From Megamonas sp. UBA1792 (GTDB taxonomy: Bacteria > Bacillota_C > Negativicutes > Selenomonadales > Selenomonadaceae), in the NCBI GenBank assembly GCA_002315155.1, contig DCFY01000109.1, positions 1 through 8,429 of the forward strand: 8,429 nucleotides of DNA, written 5' to 3'. The notes under the pieces were generated by a model. The model had not been told where the DNA came from and ran no database searches. It saw nothing but the letters and a program-made list of their open reading frames with translations. Positions 1-6,187 of this stretch are shown one piece after another (position 1 is the first letter of the stretch; each line of letters starts with the position of its first letter). A program made the translations under genes and the position numbers.

Positions 1-386
1 AGTGCTGTAGCTGAGGCAACAAAGCCGCCGCAAAGTCCTTGAAAGATACGCAGCAGAAGTAGTTCGTAGACATTCGTGACGAAGGCCATACACATCATAA
101 GCAGACCAAAGACAAACAGGACCTTTTCTACCATCATTTTACGTCCTGTGCGGTCAGCAATAGCACCCCAGTAGGGATTGGCAACAGCAGCACAGAATGA
201 TGTCGCACCCATAAGGATACCGGCCCAGAGACCAAGCGAGGAGGTGTCTGTGACACCGAGCTGTGTGACATAGAGAGGGAGAAAAGAAACAACGCCCGTA
301 ATCGCACTCATGCCAATGAACTGTGCAAGCCACATCACTGCAAAAGTTTGCTTCCAGGCGTTGGAAGATAATTCATTATGTATCAT
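1..386 (-). CDS. MFS efflux transporter, MdtG-like (N-terminal 128 residues; 3' end outside window)
   Basis: Read on the minus strand from ATG at 386-384, this encodes the first 128 residues of a major facilitator superfamily transporter in the inner membrane. Hydrophobic segments lie at about residues 14-38, 53-72, 88-104 and from 107 onward. The loop between helices 2 and 3 has the MFS motif A signature (G74-x3-D78-R79-x-G81-R82-K83), and a motif B-like R113-x2-Q116-G117 follows in helix 4. The pattern FLPLYVTQLGV and the surrounding spacing resemble the MdtG (YceE) type of drug/proton antiporter. The start is supported by GAAGG seven bases upstream. It is divergent from a LysR-family gene, a common regulator/exporter arrangement, so control by that regulator is likely. 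The substrate cannot be told from the sequence; multidrug or organic-acid export are both possible. The C-terminal two-thirds lies beyond the left edge. Confidence 0.9.
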   Translation of the reverse strand, partial: MIHNELSSNAWKQTFAVMWLAQFIGMSAITGVVSFLPLYVTQLGVTDTSSLGLWAGILMGATSFCAAVANPYWGAIADRTGRKMMVEKVLFVFGLLMMCMAFVTNVYELLLLRIFQGLCGGFVASATA

Positions 387-415
387 AATAAGACCTTCTT
401 TGAGATAATATAAAA

Positions 416-450
416 GAAATTGCAATTTCCTCTTGCGAAACAATTGCAAG
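416..450. promoter_or_regulatory. Candidate LysR-type operator in the divergent spacer
   Basis: The spacer between the MFS gene and the LysR gene contains a perfect 14-base palindrome, GAAATTGCAATTTC (416-429). A second TTGCAA box follows at 444-449, with an intermediate TTGCGA at 433-438. CTTGC at 432-436 and GCAAG at 446-450 form an inverted repeat around nine bases. The two TTGCAA boxes are 24 bases apart. LysR-type tetramers usually bind a dyad recognition site plus a second activation site in exactly such divergent spacers. The classical T-N11-A core is not clearly present, so the assignment is inferred from position and symmetry. Confidence 0.5.
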
Positions 451-473
451 TATAGCACAATAGAAAGTATAAA
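444..473 (+). promoter_or_regulatory. Putative promoter of the LysR-family gene
   Basis: TTGCAA at 444-449 (4 of 6 to the -35 consensus) is followed after 18 bases by TATAAA at 468-473, or after 17 by GTATAA. The -35 hexamer coincides with the second TTGCAA operator box, which would fit negative autoregulation by the LysR protein. The promoter is moderate in quality and inferred only from pattern and position. Confidence 0.4.
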
Positions 474-530
474 AAAACTAACTTAAATACATATATGCTA
501 TATTTAAAAAGAATAGAAAGAAGCGTTTTT

Positions 531-1424
531 ATGGAAATTAAAGATATGCAGTCTTTTTATGCAATTGTTGAAGAAGGAAATATTAGTCATGCAGCGCTTC
601 GGCTCGATGTTGCTCAGCCGGCATTGAGCCGACAGATGAAGCGTTTGGAAGAATCTCTCGGAGTGCAGCTCTTCGAGCGCGGCAGCCGGCGCATTCGTAT
701 GACTGAGGCGGGGCGTCTGCTCTATGCAAGGGTCGAGAACATTCTTGGTATGGTTGATGGTACGGTGCGTGAGATTACGGCTATTGGCTCAGGAGTTGCC
801 GGATCTATTACACTTGGGACGATTACGACATCGGGAGCTATGCTGCTGCCAAATCTGATTCGTGAGTTCCATCGCCGCTATCCGCTGGTGACGTTCCAGC
901 TATGGGAAGGTGAAGGAGCACGCATACTCGAGCTTCTCGACAATCGTATTATTGAGATCGGTATTACGCGTACACAAGTCGATCCCAATGTATATGAATC
1001 GATTACACTGCCACAGGAACCGCTTGTTATGGTCATGCATAAATCGCGCTGCATCTGTGGTGCTGCACCGGATGTGGTACGTGTTGAAGAGCTTCGTGAT
1101 CAGCCGCTTATTATTCCTTTGCGCTGGAAGACGATCTTTTTCGCTCAGTGCAGGAAGCTGGACTTTGAGCCGCAGGTGGTCTGTGTAAGTGACAGTATTT
1201 TGCAGAATGTTCTTTGGACAAAGATCGGAATCGGGATGGCACTTGTACCGGCATCATCACAAAGTCTTCTGAGTGAAGAAAACCTTGTGTATAAGAAGCT
1301 TATTGAACCGGAAATATCGACACATACGGTTATTGCCTGGCTAAAGAACAGAACATTGTCAAGCAGTGGACAGCATCTGTTGATTTTGCTTAGAAAAATG
1401 TTTTTGCAGGAAACGGAGAAATAA
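531..1424 (+). CDS. LysR-family transcriptional regulator
   Basis: A 297-residue LysR-type transcription factor of normal family length. Residues 1-60 form the winged helix-turn-helix: the first helix carries MQSFYAIVEEGNISHAA, followed by the recognition segment AQPALSRQMKRLEESLG and the wing FERGSRRIRMTEAG. Residues from about 87 on form the periplasmic-binding-like effector domain, beginning GSITLGTITTSGAMLLP. An upstream in-frame ATG at 495 would add 12 residues before the usual LysR start; ATG at 531 is preferred because MEIKDMQSFYAI matches the family N-terminus and GAAAGAAG lies seven bases upstream. It is divergent from the MFS gene and followed after 34 bases by a thioesterase gene with no terminator between, so it probably regulates both sides and is cotranscribed with the thioesterase. 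The ligand is unknown; the thioesterase suggests an acyl-CoA or organic acid, which is inference. Confidence 0.93.
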   Translation: MEIKDMQSFYAIVEEGNISHAALRLDVAQPALSRQMKRLEESLGVQLFERGSRRIRMTEAGRLLYARVENILGMVDGTVREITAIGSGVAGSITLGTITTSGAMLLPNLIREFHRRYPLVTFQLWEGEGARILELLDNRIIEIGITRTQVDPNVYESITLPQEPLVMVMHKSRCICGAAPDVVRVEELRDQPLIIPLRWKTIFFAQCRKLDFEPQVVCVSDSILQNVLWTKIGIGMALVPASSQSLLSEENLVYKKLIEPEISTHTVIAWLKNRTLSSSGQHLLILLRKMFLQETEK

Positions 1425-1458
1425 AAAAGATTTAAGAAAAGGAAGAGAGGCTATTAGA

Positions 1459-1851
1459 GTGGAAATTGATATGAAAGTTGGTTCGATGAATGAAGCTGTA
1501 GTTGTGGTTACGGAGAAAAATACGGCACTGGCGATGGGCAGTGGGACATTGCCAGTCTATGCAACACCGGCAATGGGGGCTCTTATGGAAAAGGCGGCAG
1601 CAGATATGACGGAGGCGGCATTGCCGGAGGGCTGGACAAGTGTGGGAATTCGAATGAATATTCAACATACGGCATCTACTCCCATTGGTATTAAAGTGCG
1701 GGCTGAAGCGGAACTTACTGCTGTTGAGGGGCGCAAGCTGGTATTTCGTGTAGCAGCTTTTGATAAAACAGAAAAGATCGGCAGCGGTATACATGAACGA
1801 TTTGCTGTGCAGAAGGAAAAGTTTCTGGACAAGGCATTAGCAAAAAAATAA
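1459..1851 (+). CDS. FlK-like hotdog-fold acyl-CoA thioesterase
   Basis: A 130-residue cytoplasmic hotdog thioesterase resembling FlK, the fluoroacetyl-CoA thioesterase of Streptomyces cattleya. T36, E44 and H70 are spaced exactly like the FlK catalytic residues T42, E50 and H76. G63 and R114 also fall at the same offset as FlK G69 and R120. The segments HTASTPIG, AELTAVEGRKL and GSGIHERF closely resemble FlK as I recall it. The lid phenylalanine F36 of FlK is not matched: the equivalent is T30 or L31, so strict fluoroacetyl selectivity is doubtful and a general short-chain acyl-CoA hydrolase is more likely. The start is GTG at 1459, with GGAAGAGAGG ending eight bases upstream; ATG at 1471 is a weaker choice without a good binding site. 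It lies 34 bases after the LysR gene and is probably in the same transcript. No hairpin terminator is visible after it. Confidence 0.88.
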   Translation: MEIDMKVGSMNEAVVVVTEKNTALAMGSGTLPVYATPAMGALMEKAAADMTEAALPEGWTSVGIRMNIQHTASTPIGIKVRAEAELTAVEGRKLVFRVAAFDKTEKIGSGIHERFAVQKEKFLDKALAKK

Positions 1852-1870
1852 GGAAAGTATTTTTTATAGA

Positions 1871-1914
1871 TTATAGCAGACTTAGAACTGTATTAGAATT
1901 GGATTAAATTTAGG
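1871..1914 (+). promoter_or_regulatory. Four direct repeats in 11-base register (Pho-box-like response-regulator site)
   Basis: Hexamers TTATAG (1871), TTAGAA (1882), TTAGAA (1893) and TTAAAT (1904) start exactly 11 bases apart, with 5-base spacers. The register stops on both sides. OmpR/PhoB-family regulators bind as head-to-tail dimers to direct repeats of 11 bases; the Bacillus Pho box is TT-rich hexamers with about 5-base spacers. The array ends 10 bases before a TATATT -10 candidate at 1925-1930, the position of an activator site replacing the -35. Since the next gene is an OmpR-family regulator, autoregulation is the simplest reading (inference). Confidence 0.55.
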
Positions 1915-1922
1915 CAAAAGGC

Positions 1923-1951
1923 TTTATATTCACTGCCGGTCGTTATATAGT
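1923..1951 (+). promoter_or_regulatory. Candidate -10 elements for the two-component operon
   Basis: Two alternatives are visible. One is TATATT (1925-1930), ten bases after the 11-base repeat array, as in an activator-dependent promoter. The other is a weak sigma70-type pair, TTTATA (1923-1928) and TATAGT (1946-1951), with a 17-base spacer. Neither has a consensus -35, in keeping with a need for activation. The sequence does not decide between them. Confidence 0.35.
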
Positions 1952-1985
1952 AAGGATATGGGATAGAACGGTAGGGGGGATTTAT

Positions 1986-2678
1986 ATGGCAGAAGAGGCC
2001 ACGAAGATATTTATTGTTGAAGATGAACGTAAGATTGCACGATTCTTGCAGATGGAATTGGAGCATGAGGGTTTTCAGATCGCGATGGAAGCGAATGGAC
2101 GTCGTGCCTTTGAGCGTATTATGCAGGAGAGCTATGACCTGATTTTACTTGATATTATGCTGCCGGATATGGATGGCCTTACGATTTGCCGTCAGGTACG
2201 AAAGTTATCGGATGTGCCAATCATCATGCTTACGGCAAAGGATGAAATTGAAGATAAAGTAAGTGGACTTGATATTGGTGCGGACGATTATCTGACAAAA
2301 CCGTTTGCTATTCAGGAACTTTTGGCGCGTATTCGTGCGTCACTTCGAAAGCATGAACCAACAAAGGACGAGCCGGAAGGTGAAGTGCTCGCGGTGAAGA
2401 ATTTGCTGCTTTATCCAAGCCGCTATGAGGTAAAGGTAAACGATGAACGCGTTGAGCTGACAAAAAAAGAGTATTCACTGCTGGAATATCTTTTGCGCAA
2501 TAAACGAAATGTCCTTACGCGTGAGCAGATTTTACAGCAGGTATGGGGCTATGACTATGTAGGTGATACGAATGTAGTTGATGTTTATATTCGTTATTTG
2601 AGGGCTAAGCTGGATGAGCATTTCGCTGAAAAATATATTTATACGGTGCGGGGAATAGGCTATGTCATCAAGGATTAG
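1986..2678 (+). CDS. OmpR/PhoB-family response regulator (ArlR/PhoP-like)
   Basis: A 230-residue cytoplasmic response regulator of typical length. The N-terminal receiver domain (about 6-122) has all key residues: acidic pair E12-D13, phosphoacceptor D56 in LLLDIMLPDMDG, T83 in IIMLTAKDE, and K105 in the YLTKPF motif. The C-terminal winged helix (about 132-229) has the OmpR features LTKKEYSLLEYLL, LTREQILQQVWGYD, DVYIRYLRAKL and the terminal VRGIGYVI. ATG at 1986 is preceded by a G-rich GGGGGGA five bases upstream. The stop overlaps the start of the histidine kinase gene by 17 bases, so the two are translationally coupled and form a cognate pair. Upstream 11-base repeats suggest it activates its own operon. 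The closest well-known relatives by feel are ArlR, PhoP and PhoB; the signal and target genes cannot be named from sequence. Confidence 0.95.
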   Translation: MAEEATKIFIVEDERKIARFLQMELEHEGFQIAMEANGRRAFERIMQESYDLILLDIMLPDMDGLTICRQVRKLSDVPIIMLTAKDEIEDKVSGLDIGADDYLTKPFAIQELLARIRASLRKHEPTKDEPEGEVLAVKNLLLYPSRYEVKVNDERVELTKKEYSLLEYLLRNKRNVLTREQILQQVWGYDYVGDTNVVDVYIRYLRAKLDEHFAEKYIYTVRGIGYVIKD

Positions 2679-4098
2679 AAGGATAAAGCAGAAGCTTTTT
2701 CGTCTGCAATATATGCCGATTTCCTTGAAGCTGACACTTATTTATGCATCGATTCTGAGTTGTATTTTGATTTTGACAAGCCTTTTTACACTTGCCGGAC
2801 TTTATTATGTTTTGTATCATCAGGCTGAGATGGAGATTCAGGGCAGCTCGGATCGCTTTATTGAGCAGCTGGAAGGCGGAATGCCGCTTGGCCCGGGACT
2901 GATCCATGAAGACATTCTTATGCCGGGGGTTGTATTGCGTGTGAAAGATATGAAGAATGGAAATATCATATTTGACAGCGCGGAGCACTATCCGTCGATT
3001 GATGTTGCACAAAAAAATATGGATACGGCACCACCGTTTTTTGCGAACAAATCACTGCAGGTGGTTACACTGCGCAATATGCAGCTTTACTACAAGAAGT
3101 GTGAGGTTGTCCAGAACGGAAAGAAATATGAACTGCATTTCTTTAAAATGATCACGGCTGAAAGACTGCTTGTCCAAACCCTTGTGGATAGTCTGATTTA
3201 TACGAATTTACTTGGGCTTTTTATTGCACTCATTGCAGGGTTTCTTATAAGCCGGCGAATTCTGCAGCCGATACGAACGATTACAAAAGCAGCAAGGGCC
3301 ATCGAAATAACAGATCTTGATAAACGTATCGAGGTATTGCCGACACACGATGAGCTGGCAGAACTGGCAGATACATTTAATCATATGCTGAACCGCATCC
3401 AAAACGGTTTTGAGCAGCAGCGGCGCTTCGTATCGGATGCGTCACATGAGCTCAGGACGCCGGTAACCGTTATCAGCGGTTATTCGGATATGCTGAGCCG
3501 CTGGGGCCGCCGGGATGAGGCTGTGCTTGATGAAGGTATTGCGGCGATAAAGTCGGAGGCTGTTGATATGCAGGGACTGATTGAAAAGCTGCTTTTCCTT
3601 GCGCGTACGGATCAGAAACGGCAGGTACTGCATAAGGAACGTATTGATATACAGGACCTTCTTGAGGATGTTGTGAAGAAAACGCAGCTTATTGCGAAGG
3701 AGCATCATGTTACACTTGGGAATCATGTATTTGCCGAGGTTTATGTGGATATTATTGTCATGAAGCAAATGCTGCGGATTTTCCTTGAGAATAGTATTAA
3801 ATACACACCAGCAGGTGGAGCAATTACAGTATCGTCTTCATTGGAGGATGATCGACTGAAAATTGTATTGCAGGACACAGGGATTGGCATTGCCAGAGAA
3901 AATCATGAAAAGGTCTTTGATCGTTTTTATCGTGTTGATAGCGCACGTACCAAGGAAGAAGGCGGCGCTGGTGGTACAGGACTCGGTCTTTCAATTGCAA
4001 AGTGGATTGCTGAGCAGCACGATATTGTGCTGAACATTGAGAGCGAGCTTGGCAAGGGGACGAAAATTATATTGAGAGTTCCCTTGTATAAAGAATAG
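2662..4098 (+). CDS. Membrane sensor histidine kinase (HAMP, HisKA, HATPase; ArlS-like)
   Basis: A 478-residue sensor kinase that autophosphorylates and passes phosphate to D56 of the upstream regulator. The order is: basic N-terminus, membrane helix about 24-50, extracytoplasmic sensor domain about 52-175, second helix about 178-198, HAMP linker about 199-252 (PIRTITKAARAI onward), and HisKA with the H box SHELRTP (phosphorylated H262). The ATPase domain follows with N box N377 (FLENSIKYTP), G1 box DTGIGI from D405, F box in the DRFYRVD segment, and G2 box GTGLGL at 438-443. All catalytic boxes are intact. The chosen ATG lies inside the end of the regulator gene with GGGGAATAGG just upstream; a later ATG at 2713 would remove the basic lead and is less likely. 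Topology and length resemble ArlS and related Firmicute kinases. The sensor domain has no motif I recognise, so the stimulus is unknown. Confidence 0.95.
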   Translation: MSSRIRRIKQKLFRLQYMPISLKLTLIYASILSCILILTSLFTLAGLYYVLYHQAEMEIQGSSDRFIEQLEGGMPLGPGLIHEDILMPGVVLRVKDMKNGNIIFDSAEHYPSIDVAQKNMDTAPPFFANKSLQVVTLRNMQLYYKKCEVVQNGKKYELHFFKMITAERLLVQTLVDSLIYTNLLGLFIALIAGFLISRRILQPIRTITKAARAIEITDLDKRIEVLPTHDELAELADTFNHMLNRIQNGFEQQRRFVSDASHELRTPVTVISGYSDMLSRWGRRDEAVLDEGIAAIKSEAVDMQGLIEKLLFLARTDQKRQVLHKERIDIQDLLEDVVKKTQLIAKEHHVTLGNHVFAEVYVDIIVMKQMLRIFLENSIKYTPAGGAITVSSSLEDDRLKIVLQDTGIGIARENHEKVFDRFYRVDSARTKEEGGAGGTGLGLSIAKWIAEQHDIVLNIESELGKGTKIILRVPLYKE

Positions 4099-4144
4099 AG
4101 CAGGCAAACGAGGCAAAGCAGTGACAATCGATTTGTAATCGCCA

Positions 4145-4174
4145 TTGGACTTTTGTCCGGGTTTATCATATAAT
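4145..4174 (+). promoter_or_regulatory. Strong sigma70-type promoter of the diguanylate cyclase gene
   Basis: TTGGAC (4145-4150) and a perfect TATAAT (4169-4174) are separated by 18 bases, 44 bases before the start codon. The -35 overlaps a small inverted repeat GGAC-TTTT-GTCC (4147-4158) that could be a repressor site. Upstream, AGGCAAA occurs twice (4102-4108, 4111-4117). The promoter suggests the cyclase gene is transcribed separately from the two-component operon, although no terminator lies between them. Confidence 0.7.
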
Positions 4175-4217
4175 CTAGAAAAGATGGCTGTAGAGCTTCT
4201 TTATGGAGGATTTGATT

Positions 4218-5459
4218 ATGTATCATTGTAATCTGCTGATAAAGGTTTTTAGTAAAGAGATTTTTTTACAGGATGAGATAAAAAAGGTGAAGCCGCTAGA
4301 ACGGTTTACACATACAATTGTGGCTTATACGGAGCTTTTGCCTGAGTATTTGCGGGACGGTGACATTATTGTTGTGGATTTGCCGCTTGCACAGAAGGCA
4401 ACAGTATTGCGGGAACTTTGCAAGAAAGGCGCACATATTGTTTTTTGTACAGATGCAGCATTACTGTCGCCGGAAGATCTTGCAGTTCTCGATGACGTTT
4501 GGCCAAAGCCGCTTTCAGCGGCTTTATTGGTATTTTATTTTCAAAGGCTGCTGCAGAAGATTAAGCTGCTGAAAGAGTGTTATATCAAGCAGCTTTGTCT
4601 GGATGCAACAATTGATATGCTGCCGGATATGGTGTGGTATAAGGACGTAAAAGGCAGCCATCTGCATGTGAATGATGCATTTTGTCGTGTTGTCGGTAAG
4701 ACAAAGCAGGATATAGAGGGTCGCGGTCATTATTATGTCTGGGGACTTGAACGGGAAGACTATGAAAAGGGTGAATATGTCTGCCTGGAAACAGATCAGG
4801 AGGTAATGGATCGCAAGGAAACGTGTCTTTTTGATGAAAAGGTAATGAGCCCGGAAGGGCTGCGTCAGCTAAAGACGTATAAGACACCTCTTTTTGATGA
4901 AGATGGAACAATCATGGGAACGGTTGGTATCGCGCGCGATGTTACACAGGAGTATGCGTATAAGATGCAGATATTGGAGCTGGCACATACAGATGATCTC
5001 ACAGGACTTGCCAATCGGCGCTATTTTTATAAATATATAAGTGAGGTGTATGGTACGTTAAAGCTGAGCCTGCTGTACCTTGATCTTGATGCTTTCAAGG
5101 AGGTCAATGATTCGTATGGACATCAGGTGGGGGATGAAGCAATTATTGCTATGGCGAAACTTTTGCAGCATGTATTTGAAGATGCCTTTGTAGCACGTAT
5201 TGGCGGTGACGAATTTCTGGTTGCTTTTATTGGTGACTATGACTGTACTGTTCTTTGCGAACGGGTGGAAGGTCTGCAGGAACGAATGCAGAAGCTTTTT
5301 GCCACAGATTATCGTTTACATATACTATCGATAAGTGTTGGTATTGCGCAGGCGGAAGATTCGGGGATTTCGCTTGATGAATTGGTTCGCCGGAGTGATA
5401 TCGCACTTTACCAGGCAAAGAAAAAGGGGAAGGCCTGTTATTGTGTATATGGAGAGTAA
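4218..5459 (+). CDS. Diguanylate cyclase: receiver-like, PAS and GGDEF domains
   Basis: A 413-residue protein predicted to make cyclic di-GMP from two GTP in the cytoplasm. Residues 1-127 look like a degenerate receiver domain: IIVVDLPL with D54 at the phosphoacceptor strand and a WPKPL motif with K97, but no acidic pair near the N-terminus. A PAS domain spans about 128-250 (MLPDMVWYKD to VGIARDVTQEY). The GGDEF domain spans about 254-413, with DDLTGLANRRYF, the metal-site stretch LDLDAFKEVND and an intact GGDEF at 329-333. The allosteric I-site RxxD, five residues before GGDEF, is absent (FEDA there), so product inhibition at that site is not expected. ATG at 4218 is chosen over ATG at 4203 because GGAGGA (4205-4210) lies seven bases before it and overlaps the earlier ATG. 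No membrane helix is evident. Its signal input is probably through PAS; the ligand is unknown. Confidence 0.93.
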   Translation: MYHCNLLIKVFSKEIFLQDEIKKVKPLERFTHTIVAYTELLPEYLRDGDIIVVDLPLAQKATVLRELCKKGAHIVFCTDAALLSPEDLAVLDDVWPKPLSAALLVFYFQRLLQKIKLLKECYIKQLCLDATIDMLPDMVWYKDVKGSHLHVNDAFCRVVGKTKQDIEGRGHYYVWGLEREDYEKGEYVCLETDQEVMDRKETCLFDEKVMSPEGLRQLKTYKTPLFDEDGTIMGTVGIARDVTQEYAYKMQILELAHTDDLTGLANRRYFYKYISEVYGTLKLSLLYLDLDAFKEVNDSYGHQVGDEAIIAMAKLLQHVFEDAFVARIGGDEFLVAFIGDYDCTVLCERVEGLQERMQKLFATDYRLHILSISVGIAQAEDSGISLDELVRRSDIALYQAKKKGKACYCVYGE

Positions 5460-5474
5460 CTGATATGAAATCGA

Positions 5475-5530
5475 AAGAACCTGTTCAATGCAGCTGATTC
5501 AGCAATGCATTGAACAGGTTCTTCTTTTAG
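5475..5530. terminator. Long hairpin terminator between convergent genes
   Basis: AAGAACCTGTTCAATGCA (5475-5492) pairs perfectly with 5506-5523, an 18-base stem. The loop holds an extra 4-base stem, GCTG/CAGC (5493-5496 and 5500-5503), with an AA bulge. CTTTT follows on the plus strand, a short T run. It sits between the rightward cyclase gene and the leftward universal stress protein gene and could terminate both. Confidence 0.8.
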
Positions 5531-5549
5531 CAGATGGTGTTGATTGGAT

Positions 5550-5972
5550 TTATTTACAAACAAGAACCGGACAGTGGGAGTGATGAAGCACATATTGACT
5601 TACACTGCCGAGAAGCTTGCCCTGAAGGCCGCCAAGTCCGCGGGTACCCATAATAATGAGATCTGCACTAATTTCTTTGGCATAGTCGACAAGATCGTTT
5701 GCTGGAGAGCCGGTTTTCATTTTGGTTGTGTAAGTGATACCAGTCGGAACAGTTTCTTGTGCATGCACAAGTATTGCCTGACCAAGCCGTTCGTTGGAAG
5801 CAAGAACTTCATTAAGCAGGTACGAGTCAATGGCGGCCTGATGGATGTCATTGATGTAAAGAAATGATAACTCTGCATGAAATTTTCCAGCGATGAGTAT
5901 AGCCATTTCGACAGCGTTGCTGCTGGATTCGGAACCATCGACAGGAACAAGAATATGGGTTAAGTTATCCAT
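5550..5972 (-). CDS. Universal stress protein, ATP-binding type
   Basis: A complete 140-residue single-domain UspA-family protein of usual length, cytoplasmic and normally dimeric. The N-terminal strand ILVPVDGSESS, with D12 at the nucleotide site, opens the fold. The C-terminal half carries the ATP-binding signature G-x2-G-x9-G-S: G109, G112, G122 and S123 in IIMGTRGLGG...LLGSVS. This places it in the MJ0577-like ATP-binding branch, not the non-binding UspA branch. ATG is at 5972-5970, with a consensus AGGAGG six bases upstream. It is a single-gene unit convergent with the cyclase gene and divergent from rmlD. Proteins of this family support survival under stress, but a specific role is not visible. 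Confidence in the family is very high. Confidence 0.95.
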   Translation of the reverse strand: MDNLTHILVPVDGSESSSNAVEMAILIAGKFHAELSFLYINDIHQAAIDSYLLNEVLASNERLGQAILVHAQETVPTGITYTTKMKTGSPANDLVDYAKEISADLIIMGTRGLGGLQGKLLGSVSQYVLHHSHCPVLVCK

Positions 5973-6023
5973 AAAAATCCTCCTTTTGCATATGTGGATT
6001 GAAATCGTTATGCTTTCATCTCT

Positions 6024-6052
6024 ATTTTAAAAGAAATCTACAAAAAAGTAAA
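6024..6052 (-). promoter_or_regulatory. Putative promoter of the universal stress protein gene
   Basis: On the minus strand TTTACT (6052-6047) and TAAAAT (6029-6024) are 17 bases apart, about 50 bases before the start codon. The -35 is 4 of 6 and the -10 is 5 of 6 to consensus. The surrounding region is very AT-rich, so chance matches are easy. Confidence 0.45.
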
Positions 6053-6116
6053 ATGATTTTTGGAAAATTTTGAAAAAACAGGGTAGAAAAGATGCGGGCG
6101 ATAGATGTGTTTTTTC

Positions 6117-6155
6117 CGTCTGGTTGGTTGACTACAGACGTATATGCTGTAAAAT
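6117..6155 (+). promoter_or_regulatory. rmlD promoter with flanking inverted repeat
   Basis: TTGACT (6128-6133) and TAAAAT (6150-6155) are separated by 16 bases, a good sigma70-type promoter 32 bases before the rmlD start. CGTCTG (6117-6122) and CAGACG (6135-6140) form a 6-base inverted repeat that encloses the -35 box, a possible operator. The promoter call is fairly firm; the operator reading is inference. Confidence 0.6.
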
Positions 6156-6187
6156 ATAAGTAGTATGCCAAGAAATGAGGAGAAAAA

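Noticed and set aside
495..530. Upstream ATG extending the LysR protein by 12 residues
   Set aside because: The extension is not seen in the family N-terminus and has no good binding site; ATG at 531 has GAAAGAAG at correct spacing.
1432..1794. Open frame of 120 codons on the minus strand opposite the thioesterase
   Set aside because: Antisense shadow; the plus-strand frame carries the full set of FlK-like catalytic residues.
1852..1985. Possible terminator after the thioesterase gene
   Set aside because: A T run at 1860-1865 is present, but no stable stem precedes it.
5544..5867. Open frame of 107 codons on the plus strand opposite the universal stress protein
   Set aside because: Fully antisense to a gene with an intact ATP-binding motif and consensus ribosome binding site; no family features in its translation.
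6072..6116. GAAAAAAC and GTTTTTTC inverted repeat in the spacer between the stress protein gene and rmlD
   Set aside because: Eight-base arms made almost only of A and T runs with a 29-base loop in an AT-rich region; expected by chance and not terminator-like.
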